A stretch of DNA of 64,000 bases from Ectobius pallidus (Eukaryota; Arthropoda; Insecta; Blattodea; Ectobiidae), in NCBI GenBank assembly GCA_964059195.1, contig CAXKWD010000003.1, positions 197,060,174 through 197,124,173 on the forward strand, given 5' to 3'. The notes beneath the pieces are model-generated. The model saw nothing but the letters and a program-made list of their open reading frames with translations. It ran no database searches and was not told the origin of the DNA. Each line of letters starts with the position of its first letter. Positions within the stretch are counted from its first letter, which is position 1. This document shows positions 33,671 through 44,299 of the stretch, piece by piece. Position numbers and translations under genes: made by a program.

Positions 33671-33912
33671 GGAGTGTCCGTGGGAAACGATATAAGTGCC
33701 AAAAAAATTTATTGTTTGTTTTTTCGTGGTAATTGGTGTATGTGCCATTGTTAACAACCCAGTAAAGGATATAAAAAGCGTTGATTACGTACCATCTAAT
33801 GAACAAATTTTAGAACCTTTACTGGGTTGTTAACAATGGCAAATACACCAATTTCCATAAAAAAACAACCAAAAATTTTGCTGGCACGTATATCCTTTCC
33901 CACGGTCACTCC
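33671..33912. mobile_element. 242-bp palindromic MITE
   Basis: The ends GGAGTGTCCGTGGGAAA and TTTCCCACGGTCACTCC are inverted, and the inner blocks GTTAACAACCCAGTAAAGG and CCTTTACTGGGTTGTTAAC complete a near-perfect hairpin. No target duplication is obvious. Confidence 0.8.
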
Positions 33913-33914
33913 CT

Positions 33915-34274
33915 GTTATTGATTTGAAGAGTAGAGCTACTCATCAAGAGCTTTTCAGCGATACCCCACAAGACGTGGTTTCAAAAATTTATAATTTCCA
34001 TCCCCCCAACCCCACGCTTACCCCCAAAAGCCCCGAATCGTTGGTGTCACTGCGAACTCCATAGGGAGTACTCTAATTTATTCAAACCAAGTTTCCCTCT
34101 ATACTTCATAGGGGCCGAGATATAAAGTTATCAAAATTTCAATCCCCTTCCCCAACCTTCCCCCCTTGGGCCAATTTTGCTCATTAACGAACTTGTCCGA
34201 ACTATTGGGCCTAGAAATAACATAATAAAATTTGGTTCAAATATCTTCAAAGTTACGGCCGTAGCGGGTAAAGA

Positions 34275-34308
<34 letters not shown>

Positions 34309-34985
34309 TTTAACGGGCGGTGGTTTTGTACTTAGGGAAGCATGAAACGTAAAGATATGGAAGAATTTTTCGAAAATCATGACATGATATCGATTGCAAT
34401 AGGTAGATTTTTCTTCGAAATCTACCTAAAATATATTTAACCTTCAGCTCTTTGTAAATATGATAAATACGTGTCTCGGCCTGGGTGGCGCGAGCAATCT
34501 ATTGACTATTACGTATTCGTCATAACGAGCCATCGAGCCATCCAGGGATCGCCGGCCACAGGATGACTAAAAATATGATCAATCATCCATAGTTAGCTCA
34601 TAATACCCACAAGATTCCAGGATTTAATCTAAATTTTGACTAATACATAACTTGTCTGCTTGATAAGATTGATACGGCTACTTATTGATAAGATAATATA
34701 TTGTAAACCATGTGCCGTTCATTTTTACTCCTTAAGTTATCAATTAGGCCTACTTCCGTGTTGACACTTTTGTTTCGTCCACTTGTCGTCTACATTTTAG
34801 ACAGGAGTGTGGTTCCCTCTTATGGCTAAATCCCGAATGAAAGTCACGCTTCACTCTTCAGACTTGTTGCGATGTACTATGCCACCAAGTTAAATCTGCA
34901 CGGCGATAGGGGAAGTGTTTTAGCGCTAGTGTCGTCCAGCTACCACTATACGGAAGGGATGTAGGGGAAGCAGGTGGCGAAAGAT
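33915..34985. other. Low-complexity and unassigned interval
   Basis: Pyrimidine-rich CCCC-containing stretches at 33995-34160, a TA run and a T run at 34269-34310, then unique-looking sequence without recognised genes. Confidence 0.45.
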
Positions 34986-35330
34986 CATAACATGGTTGCC
35001 AGATTATTCATTTGGACAGTGACTGTCTTAGGTGTCAGGTCATTTAAAAACACGGTAATTCTCAGCGCCCCTCTTCCAGCCAAATAACCCAACACAGTGG
35101 ACAGGAAGTGGCAGCGTGGCGGCGGGGGTGGAAGAAGGGACAGCTCATTTTCTCCAGTTGGGACATGGTTGCCAGATTATTCATTTCAACGGCGATTGCT
35201 GAAGATGAGAGGTCATTTAAAGGAATTCTCAGCCCTCCTCTTGTAGCCAAATGACTGAACTCAGTGAATAGGAAGTGGCAACGTCAAAGGAGGCAGATCG
35301 AGATTTAAGGCACATTCCTAACATATTTTC
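34986..35330. repeat. Two-unit tandem duplication, period 173 bp
   Basis: CATGGTTGCCAGATTATTC occurs at 34991 and 35164. Shared downstream words include AGGTCATTTAAA, AATTCTCAGC and AGGAAGTGGCA. Unit 2 is diverged. No gene is visible. Confidence 0.8.
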
Positions 35331-35334
35331 TGCA

Positions 35335-35808
35335 TGCAGAGATAACTTGGTGGCGTAGTAGTCTGCATCCTCGTGGGGTTAACCTTAGGATTTTATTTTA
35401 CTCTTTTACAAGCATATGAATATATCGAAACCCCAATCACAGTTGCAATTCGTAAATGGAACTTACATGTAGACGAAGGCTTGACATCACAACGGAGTTA
35501 AATTGGGTTACTACGCATGAGCTAGTCTTGCTTCGGGGAAGTAAAATGAAAATAATACAGTATTGCGTTTAAAAATAAAATTACGTGAAGACAGAAAACC
35601 ACCTATACGCTGCAGCACTGTAGTATTAAAAGAAACTGCCCCTGGTGAAATGTGGGATATCTATAAAGAAGTGTGTGAAAATATTGACTTTATTCTGAAA
35701 TACAAACCATAAGTATAAGCTATTTGTATATCTATTACAGGCTACGTATACCGTAATGAAAGGAGTATATTGCAGTAAACAACTGGCATAAATGCTACAA
35801 ATTTGACC
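35335..35808. other. Unassigned interval
   Basis: Nothing recognised. Confidence 0.4.
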
Positions 35809-35811
35809 TTT

Positions 35812-36345
35812 TATTAAGTGCCAGAATGGAACTTTTTGAAATTGTGTGGTGGACGGGAAAATGTATGTCCGTCTGTCTGATTGTCCTTGTGTCTGAAAGA
35901 GCAATAACTCAAATTTGCTTTATCAGATTTTCATGAAACTTGGTGTACGCATTTATAACGTCCATGGTACAAATCAGTTGACCGGTACCGAAGTAATGCC
36001 CAATTTAGTGCGTATTTTATCATAATATAGTAGGTAGAATTTATCAAATGCAAATCAGTTGTCATGACAAAAAATAAATGTAGCCTACTGTGTTCATATA
36101 CGGCTTTAGAAGTTGCAGAAGTTACAGTTAGCTTTGACAAATAACAATACCCACATATTCCCTAATATATGGTTATAAACTTTAGGTATTTGTTCTTCCG
36201 CAAGCCTTGCTTAATGATTCGATCAGGATCTTAACATGGAAATCGATTACAAAAATAACTTCTTTTCTGCATGACACAATTGCAGTTATCACTGAATAAA
36301 CAAAAGCATTCTGGTACTTTGTTATATCTGTTTGCCCGATTTTAT
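35812..36345 (+). repeat. Z repeat family, copy 2 (one tandem unit)
   Basis: Starts AGTGCCAGAATGGAAC, has a GTCCGTCTGTCTG tract, then a single unit (CAGATTTTCATGAAACTTGG, GACCGGTACCGAAGTAATGC). It continues with ATCAAATGCAAATCAG and ends near CTGTTTGCCCGATTTTA. Orientation is opposite to copy 1. Confidence 0.72.
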
Positions 36346-36454
36346 TTATTTCGCAGCGGTAATCGTTTGCGTAAGTAGCCGTAGGTAACATAACCAGAGA
36401 TCCAGACTTTACCCATAAATTCGCGAGCAAATTATTTAGGAAATCAGACCCAAC

Positions 36455-37150
36455 TTATATTATTATTACTTACTTACTCAGTGGTAATAGCAAGCTAAAG
36501 AAATGTTAGTCTATATATTTTATGGAACCCGGGAGTTCATTGCCGCGCTTACCTGAGTCTGCCATTCAACCCTAACTCGCTAACTCCATCCAACCACCCC
36601 TCGCAAGTCCTACTTCCCTTAAATACATCGTAATATTGTCCTCCCAACTACGAATAGGTCTTCAAAGTGGTTTCTTCCCTTCGGATCTCTCAGTCAATAT
36701 CTTTTAGATGTGTCTTTTTCCCCCATGCGCGCAACATGTCCAGCCCATTTCATCCTCTGTGATTTAATTATCCTTACTATATCCGATGACGAGTACAGGT
36801 TATGAAGTTTGTCCTTATGCAGTTTTCTCCAGTCCCCATTTTCATCTCTCTTAGGCCCAACTATTTTCCTGAGCCCCCTGTTTTCGAACACACTCAGATT
36901 ATGTTCTCCCCGAAGAGTAAAGGGCCATGTCTTACATCCATATAATACAACCGGCACGATAGTAGTCTTATAAAGTTTTATTTTTATATTTCTGAACAGA
37001 AGACGAGAAGATACAAGTTTCTGAACTGCATAAAAGCTGGCATTTCCTGATTTCAGTCGACACTTAACTTCTACTTTAATATTGTTTGTGTCTGTAATTA
37101 TTGCTCCTAGATATTTGAATGTCTCCACTTGTTCTAACAATTTACCGACT
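36455..37150 (-). pseudogene. RTE-like LINE 3' fragment, copy A
   Basis: Minus-strand frame with EQVETFKYLGAIIT, LYKTTIVPVVLYGCKTW, ENRGLRKIVGPKRDENGDW and MKWAGHVARM, the C-terminal region of a LINE reverse transcriptase common in insects (RTE/BovB-like by my recollection). The catalytic FADD region is missing (5' truncated). It ends in TAAG repeats at the left edge (36460-36480). Copies B (53300-53735) and C (54840-56335) share the tail. Confidence 0.8.
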
Positions 37151-37189
37151 ATTCTAAAAAAATGATAAGAAATGTCAATTATATTTTCT

Positions 37190-37415
37190 GAGGTAGGGAG
37201 GTCTGGAACGGGGTGCACTCAGCCTCGTGATTCAAATTGAGGAGTTACTTGATAGAGAAGTACCGGCTCCTGTCATGGAAACAACTAATTACGGCCGTGG
37301 GTGTCGGCATGCTGACCACATGCCCCCAATCCTGCCATCTGCCTATGGTAGATGCCGCAGCGGTCGGGTAGTAGGCCTTGTCCCTTCAAGGATGTTAGCG
37401 CCACGGAGTTAAGTT
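37190..37415 (+). mobile_element. SINE fragment, family S3
   Basis: Contains TCTGGAACGGGGTGCACTC, TTGAGGAGTTACTTGATAG, GTGCTGACC-like and TTAGCGCCACGGAGTTAAG blocks. The same blocks occur reverse-complemented and in order at 49346-49566, so both are copies of one SINE. I recall this sequence class from Orthoptera and cockroaches. The conceptual frames are not genes. Confidence 0.72.
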
Positions 37416-37419
37416 TACC

Positions 37420-37860
37420 AAAACCTTTAAGAACTCGGGATATAACCTTCTCGTTCATGGCATAAAGACATTTGGAATATTTCACAGAATATCGCGTGTA
37501 CTGGATTAGACTCGCTGCAGAGTTCACTGTCGTTTTCTTCGTGAGATTATTGCAGTAATATTATTACAGCTTCCTCCAAGCAACGCAAAGGTCTCTGTAT
37601 TAAAGAGAGAAGCTTCTTTGCTACGTATCCAAGTGAAAATCACATCCCTCTAATATCTTATTCACATTCATCAAATCAGCTGAGTGATTGGCATTTTGTA
37701 TACGCCACAATTACTATTAATAACAATCAGTTAGCGATCTCCCCGAGTCCGAGGACAGTACACTTGAGGTTCCAGTTATTTATAGTTCTCTTTGTAAGTT
37801 TATTTTTAATTTCAGAAATATTTACTTCATTTGTCAACATCCAGCAGTTTTGAAAATTAT
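37420..37860. other. Unassigned interval
   Basis: Nothing recognised. Confidence 0.4.
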
Positions 37861-37862
37861 AT

Positions 37863-38692
37863 TTTACTAGCTTAAAAGACCCGGCGTCGCCCGGGTTTTG
37901 TATTTTGTAATTGGAAATTAACTTATGAAGGATTTTCAATTTTAAATTCTAGGTCCTTATATAGGCATTTATAATTTGAAATAGGAAGAACGACTTATTA
38001 CACTCAAACTATTCCCTCAGAAAACGCTTGATATAGATTTTTATGGCTCATAGAGGATCTAGAATTTTGCATCCCATCGCTTGTACAGTGCACAGCAAGC
38101 CTGGTATAGGTTTAAATAAGAAGAAACAGAAATTCCTGGAACATAAAATTGTAATATCGAGGCGGGAAATTTCCCACTCTTATGTTACCATAAAACCGTT
38201 TTGGGGATGAAATTAAACAGAAAGCATTATCACTTTCATACTTCTCTCTCCAAAAACCTGCGATATAATATAATAATATACACATTACCATACCTCGTTT
38301 TGTTTTCTCTATGTCCAGGGTAGAGAAAGTTATGTGATTCCATTATTTTAGTGGATTTCATTCTGTAATATTTATTTATAACATGAATTATTGTGATAAC
38401 TTCTCTTATTTGTCAAAAGTGCATTTCATTTGTTTTTTCCAAGCCCATCTGATACCATTTGGCAACAATATATTCTGTGATTTGGAATTGATAATTCTAT
38501 GTAAAAAGGGATTAAGTATTTTCAAAAACATTTAATTTTTGGCATTTAGAATCGGAATTTTTCAAAATCCTTTCTTAGCGAGCACCTACATTATAAAACG
38601 AAGGTACTGTCAAAATTCCAAGTCTCTACCTGTTATAGTTTAGGCTGTACGTTGATTCCTGTCAGTCAGGACAAAGCCTTATATATATATAA
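37863..38692 (+). repeat. CCCGCG-start dispersed element, copy 1
   Basis: Begins ACTAGCTTAAAAGACCCGG followed by CGTCGCCCGGG, and ends with GTTGATTCCTGTCAGTCAG, GACAAAGCC and a TA run. It lies directly head-to-tail with copy 2; both share AATCCTTTCTTAGCGAGC and CCAAGTCTCTACC near the end. Family unknown; such CCCGCGGCTTCGCCCGCG-headed repeats are widespread in insects. Confidence 0.65.
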
Positions 38693-38693
38693 T

Positions 38694-39594
38694 ATACTAG
38701 CAGGTGCCCGCGCGGCTTCGCCCGCGATTACTTACTCAACTGCCAGATATTGTGCTTCAATCATTTATTTAACAGAAAAATAATTAAAACATTATATTTA
38801 TTAACACTGACATAATTTTTACATAAATTGGAGGAATTACGTAATTTTACTTTTAATTATATTGCTTAACGTTAAAAATGTAAATAAACTAACAAAACGA
38901 ATCTTATGCTACTATATGGGCACACAAATTCCAAATGAAGCTATTAAAATGAACCATAGATTCATGAACCTTACCCAAATCATGCATAAACAATTTTAAT
39001 ATAACGATTGATAATTAAAAAAAAAAAAAAACTAAAAACCGTGTTTCGATGTACATTTCACGATTAAAGTGCGCCACCCGGGGAAAAAAAGACCTCAGAT
39101 TAGAGTTACCTAGCCCAAAAACCCCCCGCATAGTGTTTTTCGTCCAAATCATTCCATGTTTTCCCATTAAGGTTTGCCCGCGAAACTTGTAAGCTGTAAA
39201 GAACATATTACTGATTATTTTACATAATCTACAAAATTCTGAGATACATAATTTACTCAAATATAAATTTTAATACCTTATCTAATTTTCAAAGTTGTGT
39301 TTCATTTATTTCCAAAGCCTTATGTAAAGATTGCCAACAATACACTGTTGTCATGTGAACTGTCGTTTGGATTTGATAATTCCGTGTAAAAAGGGATTAA
39401 GTATTCTCAAAAAAACATTAGATTTTTTGCATTTAAAATAAAATAAAAATGTCAAAATCCTTTCTTAGTGAGCAATGAAACGAAGGTAGCCTACTGTCAA
39501 AATTCCAAGTCTCTACCTATTATAGTTTAGGCTCTACGTTGATTCTCTGTCAGTCAGTCAGTCAGTCATGACAAAGCCTCTTATATATATAGAG
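38694..39594 (+). repeat. CCCGCG-start dispersed element, copy 2
   Basis: Begins ACTAGCAGGTGCCCGCGCGG, CTTCGCCCGCG and ends with GTCAGTCAGTCAGTCATGAC, AAAGCC and a TATATATA run. The internal block CGACCTCAGATT-like to CCAAATCATTCC is shared with the truncated copy at the window end (63797). Confidence 0.7.
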
Positions 39595-39599
39595 ATTCA

Positions 39600-40790
39600 C
39601 TACAACTTTATTAATTGCCAGAATGGTACTTCATGAGATTGTGTGGTGGACGGGAGATGTCTGTCCGTCTGTCCGTGTGTCTGTACGCACGATAACTCAA
39701 ATACGCTTTATCTTATATTCATGAAACTCGGTATAGCCTATGCATTTATAACGTCAATGGGACAAAGTTTATTGGTTTTTGACCAAATTGGTTGACTGGT
39801 ACCGAAGTAATGCCAAATTCAGTAACTATTATACTATTGTAATATATTGTAACAAAGGGCTCGTCGGGGTTCAAAATGAGAACACCGAGTTTATAATTGA
39901 AGGATGGAGGTTTCTTTATTTCCTACAACAATTGCCAATACAGTCAGAAAACTCCAGACTATTTGCCAGCTCACTGTCCTGTTCAGTGCTCACTCTCACT
40001 GTGCTCAGTCCTAATTACAGCACTGTTCCGTTCGCACACACTGTGCGGACTCCCAGTCGAGATGATTCCACGTCGCGCCGGTCAACTCCACAATCCTCGC
40101 TGCCGCTGTACACCCTCTGACGCTGACGCTCGCCGCTACTCACGGACTGCCTCTCGCTGATTCTGACTCTTCACGGGCTCTTCACTCGGACTCTTCACAC
40201 TGACTGTCACTGTTACTCTCATTCGTTGACTGACTGACTCTGCTCGCTCGCCGCCCTTATATAGGCCCGTCGAATATTCCAGAGCCCAGCCCGCGCATGG
40301 TCTAGAATGTCCGCGCGGGGCGCCGTCACAGCCATTGGCGCGTGGCTCCACCTCTGGGCCCTCCCACGAGCGCGCGCCGCCACTCACCGCCGTGCCAGGG
40401 AGTAGGCTGCACCCGTCGGCTCGCGGCTCCAATAGCCGTGCTGCTGTCACGCCCACTGGCGCTCGTCTGCCACCCATCCACTAGGGCCGCGATGTTTCCA
40501 GACTCCGTCGTTTCTCGTTCTTTCTAGCTTACTCCTCCTTCTATCAGCTTCTAGGCTTTTCTGGGCTTTGTCACAATATTATACAGAATTTATCAGATGC
40601 AAATCATTCTCATGACAACATATTGCTTATCAAACTTTAAGCCCTGCTTAATGAATCGAACTGGAGCTTAAGTCCGAATTCGATTACAAAAAATAACTTT
40701 TTCTGCATATCATAATTCCAATTATCACTTATTAAAGAAAAGCATTCTGGCATTTGGTTACATCTACTTATCTGATTTTATTTTATACTG
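39600..40790 (+). repeat. Z repeat family, copy 3, interrupted by a solo LTR
   Basis: Starts ATTGCCAGAATGGTACTTC, has a GTCTGTCCGTCTGTCCG tract and one tandem unit ending GTACCGAAGTAATGCC. The solo LTR lies at 39848-40575, after which the family sequence resumes (ATTTATCAGATGCAAATCA) and ends near ATCTGATTTTATTT. Removing the LTR restores alignment with copy 2. Confidence 0.77.
39848..40575 (-). mobile_element. Solo LTR (728 bp), G+C-rich
   Basis: Begins TGTAACAAAGGGC and ends GGGCTTTGTCACA, that is TG...CA with short inverted tips, and is flanked by ATAT (39844-39847 and 40576-40579). On the minus strand a TATATAAGG box (near 40255) precedes an AATAAA (near 39917), which gives the orientation. 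No internal retrotransposon coding region or second LTR is present, so this is an excised single LTR. Frames of 60-113 codons here reflect high G+C and are not genes. Confidence 0.85.
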
Positions 40791-41184
40791 CTACCATAAT
40801 ATCATAGAATCCTATCCATTTTGAATATTTGGAACAAGCGTCTTGGAACCGAAGTGTGAGAAAATTGCTTTAAAATTGGGCATGAATTAAGTAACGTAAC
40901 TTTTTGTATGAGGTAATTAATGCGTCGTACAATTTTCATATTTTAGACTGTGTCCACTGATTCATTTGTTACATTAGCAAAAACATTAGGATATATTGGA
41001 GATTCAGCCGCAAGGGTAGGCCTATACAAAAGTTAGATGTCTGTTGCATTATTCTAGCGCGCTCCGTATCCTATGATTGTTTTTATATTTGGAATAAATA
41101 GAAAAGGTTTCGCTTCTCGCTTTTGCACTTGCAGAATGTGTTCTCGCTTCTAGTTTGGTTTATTTAATAGCTTGATAATTAATA

Positions 41185-41535
41185 TAGAGGTAGTGTAGAG
41201 GTAACGTACCGGCCTCAAGATCCGAAGGTCGCGGGATCAATCCCGGCCGCGATCGATGGATTTTGCATGGCACCGAATCCCCAGAGAGGGACTTTAAGTG
41301 TCGTAGATTCACGGCACATAAAATAACGCCATACCTAAATTAGAGCCTCTGGGTAAAATTCCTCGGCTCTTTCAATCCAAGATTATTAGAATTAAGGAAG
41401 AAGTTTGTGACACGATGGGCCTACCACCTGTCCCTCTGTCCTGTCATGGAAAATAAGCGTAGCAGAATTAATCTAGGAGATGAAACCTCCAATTGGATGC
41501 AATATGCCCCACTTTAGGGGTTATAGGAATGTATA
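41185..41535 (+). mobile_element. SINE, family S1, diverged copy
   Basis: Retains GGTCGCGGGATCAATCCCGG (B-box area), GTCGTAGATTCACGGCAC, AATTAGAGCCTCTGGG and GATGAAACCTCC in the same order as 21617-22011, with deletions in the head and middle. Confidence 0.82.
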
Positions 41536-41539
41536 TCTA

Positions 41540-41705
41540 TCTTCAATGTTAACTGTACAATAACGTGTTAACAACGAAGTTCCTTTGCATTTTGTCCATA
41601 TTTTAGAAGTGAGTGTCGGTCATGCTGTGGGAGATTTTATGCTGTAATAGGAAAAATTGAAACCATAGAACAAAAATCTCCTAATAAAAATTGCTTGTCT
41701 ATTCT
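41540..41705 (+). repeat. Dispersed repeat D, copy 1
   Basis: AAGTTCCTTTGCATTTTG, then ATTTTAGAAGTGAGTG and CAAAAATCTCCTAATAAA, matches 59292-59435. Its first 35 bp also match the start of the tRNA-derived tandem unit (50590-50625). Function unknown. Confidence 0.6.
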
Positions 41706-41985
41706 CTCACAGCAGCCGATCCGAGTGGGGTTTTTCGGGGTTTTCCTCACTCATTAGGTGAATGCCGGATCGGAGAGACGACCCCCGACAGGCAGATGAC
41801 AAAACAGAAACAGAGTTACACAGTTCTATTAGAGCAGAATTAAACAGCTGGCTCAAAACACATTACCCACAAGCGTAAAGTACACAAGAGCGGAAAGTTG
41901 TTGGGACCGGAGTAATGGCCTATGGTCGAGGGCTCCGGGGGTGGTGAAGGGCCAACAAAAAAAAAAAAAACGTTTTTTTTTCATT
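41706..41985 (+). mobile_element. SINE, family S2, 5' truncated copy
   Basis: GAGTGGGGTTTTTCGGGG followed by TTTTCCTCACTC is the central domain. It ends GGCTCCGGGGGTGGTGAAGG and a 14-nt A run. Compare 28165-28548. Confidence 0.68.
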
Positions 41986-41989
41986 AACA

Positions 41990-42840
41990 CCTTGTAAATG
42001 ACTAACATTCTTAGTACATTCACTTTGGTTATTCATTACAGGTTTATTGTATTCACATGATTTGAATTCTTTTGGCACATGAACACTTGAACAGGGATGG
42101 ATGTTTCCATGGTGACAGTAACACATATTAATCACAATCTACTCACACGGCTCAGTCCATTGAAATATCAGATGGCTGTGATTTTCACTTGGATTCATAG
42201 CAAAGAGGTTTCTCTGTATAATGCAGAAACATTTGCGTTGCTCGGAGGAAGCTGAAATAACATTAATGTAATAATCTCGTGAAAAAAAAAGACAACGAAT
42301 TCTCTGCAGTAAAATACAGACATCAAAGGGCTGCGATCATATGTTTACATCTGTGTTTTAATAAGATGTCTCACGTAAGCTTCTGTGCTGTTTCTTGTCT
42401 TTATCAGAAGTGCTTACGGCTTACGAACTAAAGAGAAATTTCTCTGGAACTGTAGATCAGAGAACTGTAATTCTGGTGTGAACCATACACGTTTTCCTTT
42501 ACAACATCTTTAGTTTCACTCTAGCGAAGATAATGGTATGTTGTTTCATCTCGTATTTCCAGGACTGAACATAGACCTTCCGAGGAAACATAGGTATAGG
42601 AGACTTTCACGCCTGAATTGATCCAACATAATAAACCCTATTATAATTTTACTGTTTAGACTATGAACAGAAAATTACTTTTGTCAACGCAAGCTATAGG
42701 TTTTACTAGCATGTTTTTATGTGTCTAGTTATTCTTTATATTCAAACTCTCCGCCCAGGCTATTTCCGCTGAGTCAGTTATTGTCGCGGATTGATACAAT
42801 TGTTTTCCGCCTGTTTTCTGGCTTCGCGCTAAGCAGGTGT
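41990..42840. other. Unassigned interval
   Basis: Nothing recognised. Confidence 0.45.
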
Positions 42841-43094
42841 GAGCTTAAAGGAAGGGTAAACTAAAAAAATACCATTTTCTTATTTTAATCTCATCGCACG
42901 GAGCTTTGAATTACGAAACGAATGGTGATCTCGTGAACTTCAGGTGCTCAATATTACGCCTTGTACGGGTGAAGTAAAACGCTCCTGTGACGTCACTCCT
43001 GACTAACTTGCTGGCAGGACAACAGCTACTGTAATGCTCGCGCCCGTGTTTCTAATACACCACAAAGTCTCATTTGTGTTTGTTGTTGATAGAG

Positions 43095-43440
43095 ATGTCT
43101 GCAATGTTACCTTATAAGGACAAATTTCGGTATTCACAAATTAATTTCACACGAAAAGAAAATTACAAGGAATTATTGAAAGAATTGCAAGGAAGAAAAG
43201 AAAATACGGAATGTGGGCAGTGTATAGCCTACATATGAAAAAGGGCCACGAGAGTGTGTGTTGTTGGGACTCTGAAGTAATTTGTGAACAGAAGGGGGTT
43301 GTGGACTGTATAACACAACCTGCCTCATTCGATAGCGTTATTATAAATAAAGATACACTAGTTGCCAGGCGTTATCAGTTAATACTTAGAGCTAATACAG
43401 TTCAAAAACAAAATATTTTTCAAGATACGAACAGAGTCAC
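43095..43440 (+). pseudogene. P2X7 C-terminal (ballast) domain-like protein, frameshifted
   Basis: From the ATG at 43095 the frame reads MSAMLPYKDKFRYSQINFTR and reaches TECGQCIAYI before a stop. One frame over it continues KKGHESVCCWDSEVICEQKG, VVDCITQPASFDSVIINK and LVARRYQL. The spacing C-x2-C, then CC, then C-I-T-x-P-x-F is the zinc-binding signature of the P2X7 intracellular C-terminal domain, which is found in many invertebrates apart from any channel. No P2X channel segment is present. The C-terminal part after QLILR is missing, and the frame runs into the opposing THAP gene. A single frameshift near 43230 makes it a pseudogene. Confidence 0.75.
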
Positions 43441-44041
43441 TTTCAGATTCAGAATCATCTTTTGCGGTAGTAGAAATGTCTGAAATGCTAAAAAAGCTAT
43501 CTAAATCACAATTTCTAGAAGAAACATTCAATGAATCTGAGCAAACATTGACATAAGTTTCATTTCCTACTTCACACTGAGTGCCTACGCTGTTAGAAAC
43601 TGAATTTTTGTCATAAATACTAGATTCCACATTCATGATTTGTCCATTCCCGGATACTGATGGATTACTGTTCGAATCTTGCAACAACTCTCTCATTTCC
43701 TTCTTCCTCAAGTACGACGATTTTCTTTTCTTCATTGGCGGTGTTTCAGATTTCCCACGCAAAATAAGTGATGGCACAGCACTTCTTTTTTAAACAGATT
43801 GCGGGGTTTCTCCAGTTAACTGTTTTCGTAACTGTACCGAAAGCTCGGTATCACTTTCTTCAAAATGTTGTGAACAAACCGTACTGTATTTACTAGGAAC
43901 AAATTTTTCTCTTTTTATTTTTATCGGCTATTGCTTGTTCGGGTGACTTATCTCTGTTGGGAAATCGATGGAAAGATATTTTAAGTGTGTTATCACTCTT
44001 CGACGATGAGTATGTACACCCCACAACACAACAATAAACCA
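43379..44041 (-). pseudogene. THAP domain protein, transposon-encoded, frameshifted
   Basis: The ATG at 44041 opens MVYCCVVGCTYSSSKSDN, ISFHRFPNRDK. A frame slip near 43915 leads to KFVPSKYSTVCSQHFEESDT. Then follow RKQLTGETPQSV, one in-frame stop near 43794, KRSAVPSLILRGKSETPP, and a Ser/Asn-rich region (to SKY). The zinc ligands C-x4-C and C-x2-H (CSQH) and the AVPSL box are all present, so the THAP fold itself is complete once the slip is allowed for. The Ser-rich tail has SESESDS. It lies convergent with the P2X7C-like frame, and the two overlap by about 60 bp, probably at an internal deletion junction. Confidence 0.78.
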
Positions 44042-44299
44042 TTGTTTGAACAGATACTCACTAAAAAACTGTAACAGTACACAGAATACTGTGAACTCTC
44101 TTTCACCGGGCGAGACTGAGACAAGCACTCGTCAGGCGTGACGTCACGCGCCCACCGCGTTACAATAAACATATTCGTTTTGTGATTAAATGTGAAGGTA
44201 TAAAACATTTCTAACAGTGAATAGCATTTAATAAAAACATTTTCTTTCAATCCGTACGAAGAAAGTGACACTGAATTTTTAGTTTACTTTTCCTTTAAG

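Larger units (their letters stand above)
42849..44294. mobile_element. 1.45-kb TTAA-target transposon carrying THAP and P2X7C-like genes
   Basis: TTAA lies at 42845-42848 and 44295-44298. The inverted ends are AGGAAGGGTAAACTAAAAA and AGGAAAAGTAAACTAAAAA. A THAP gene runs on the minus strand from the right side and a P2X7-C-terminal-domain-like gene on the plus strand from the left, meeting near 43380-43440. A THAP domain plus TTAA target fits Kolobok. No DDE catalytic region is present, so this copy is a deletion derivative or carries captured genes. Confidence 0.78.

Noticed and set aside
40342..40527. Pro/Arg-rich short frames at 39779-40527
   Set aside because: They arise from the G+C-rich solo LTR; TATA and AATAAA signals show it is regulatory sequence, not coding.
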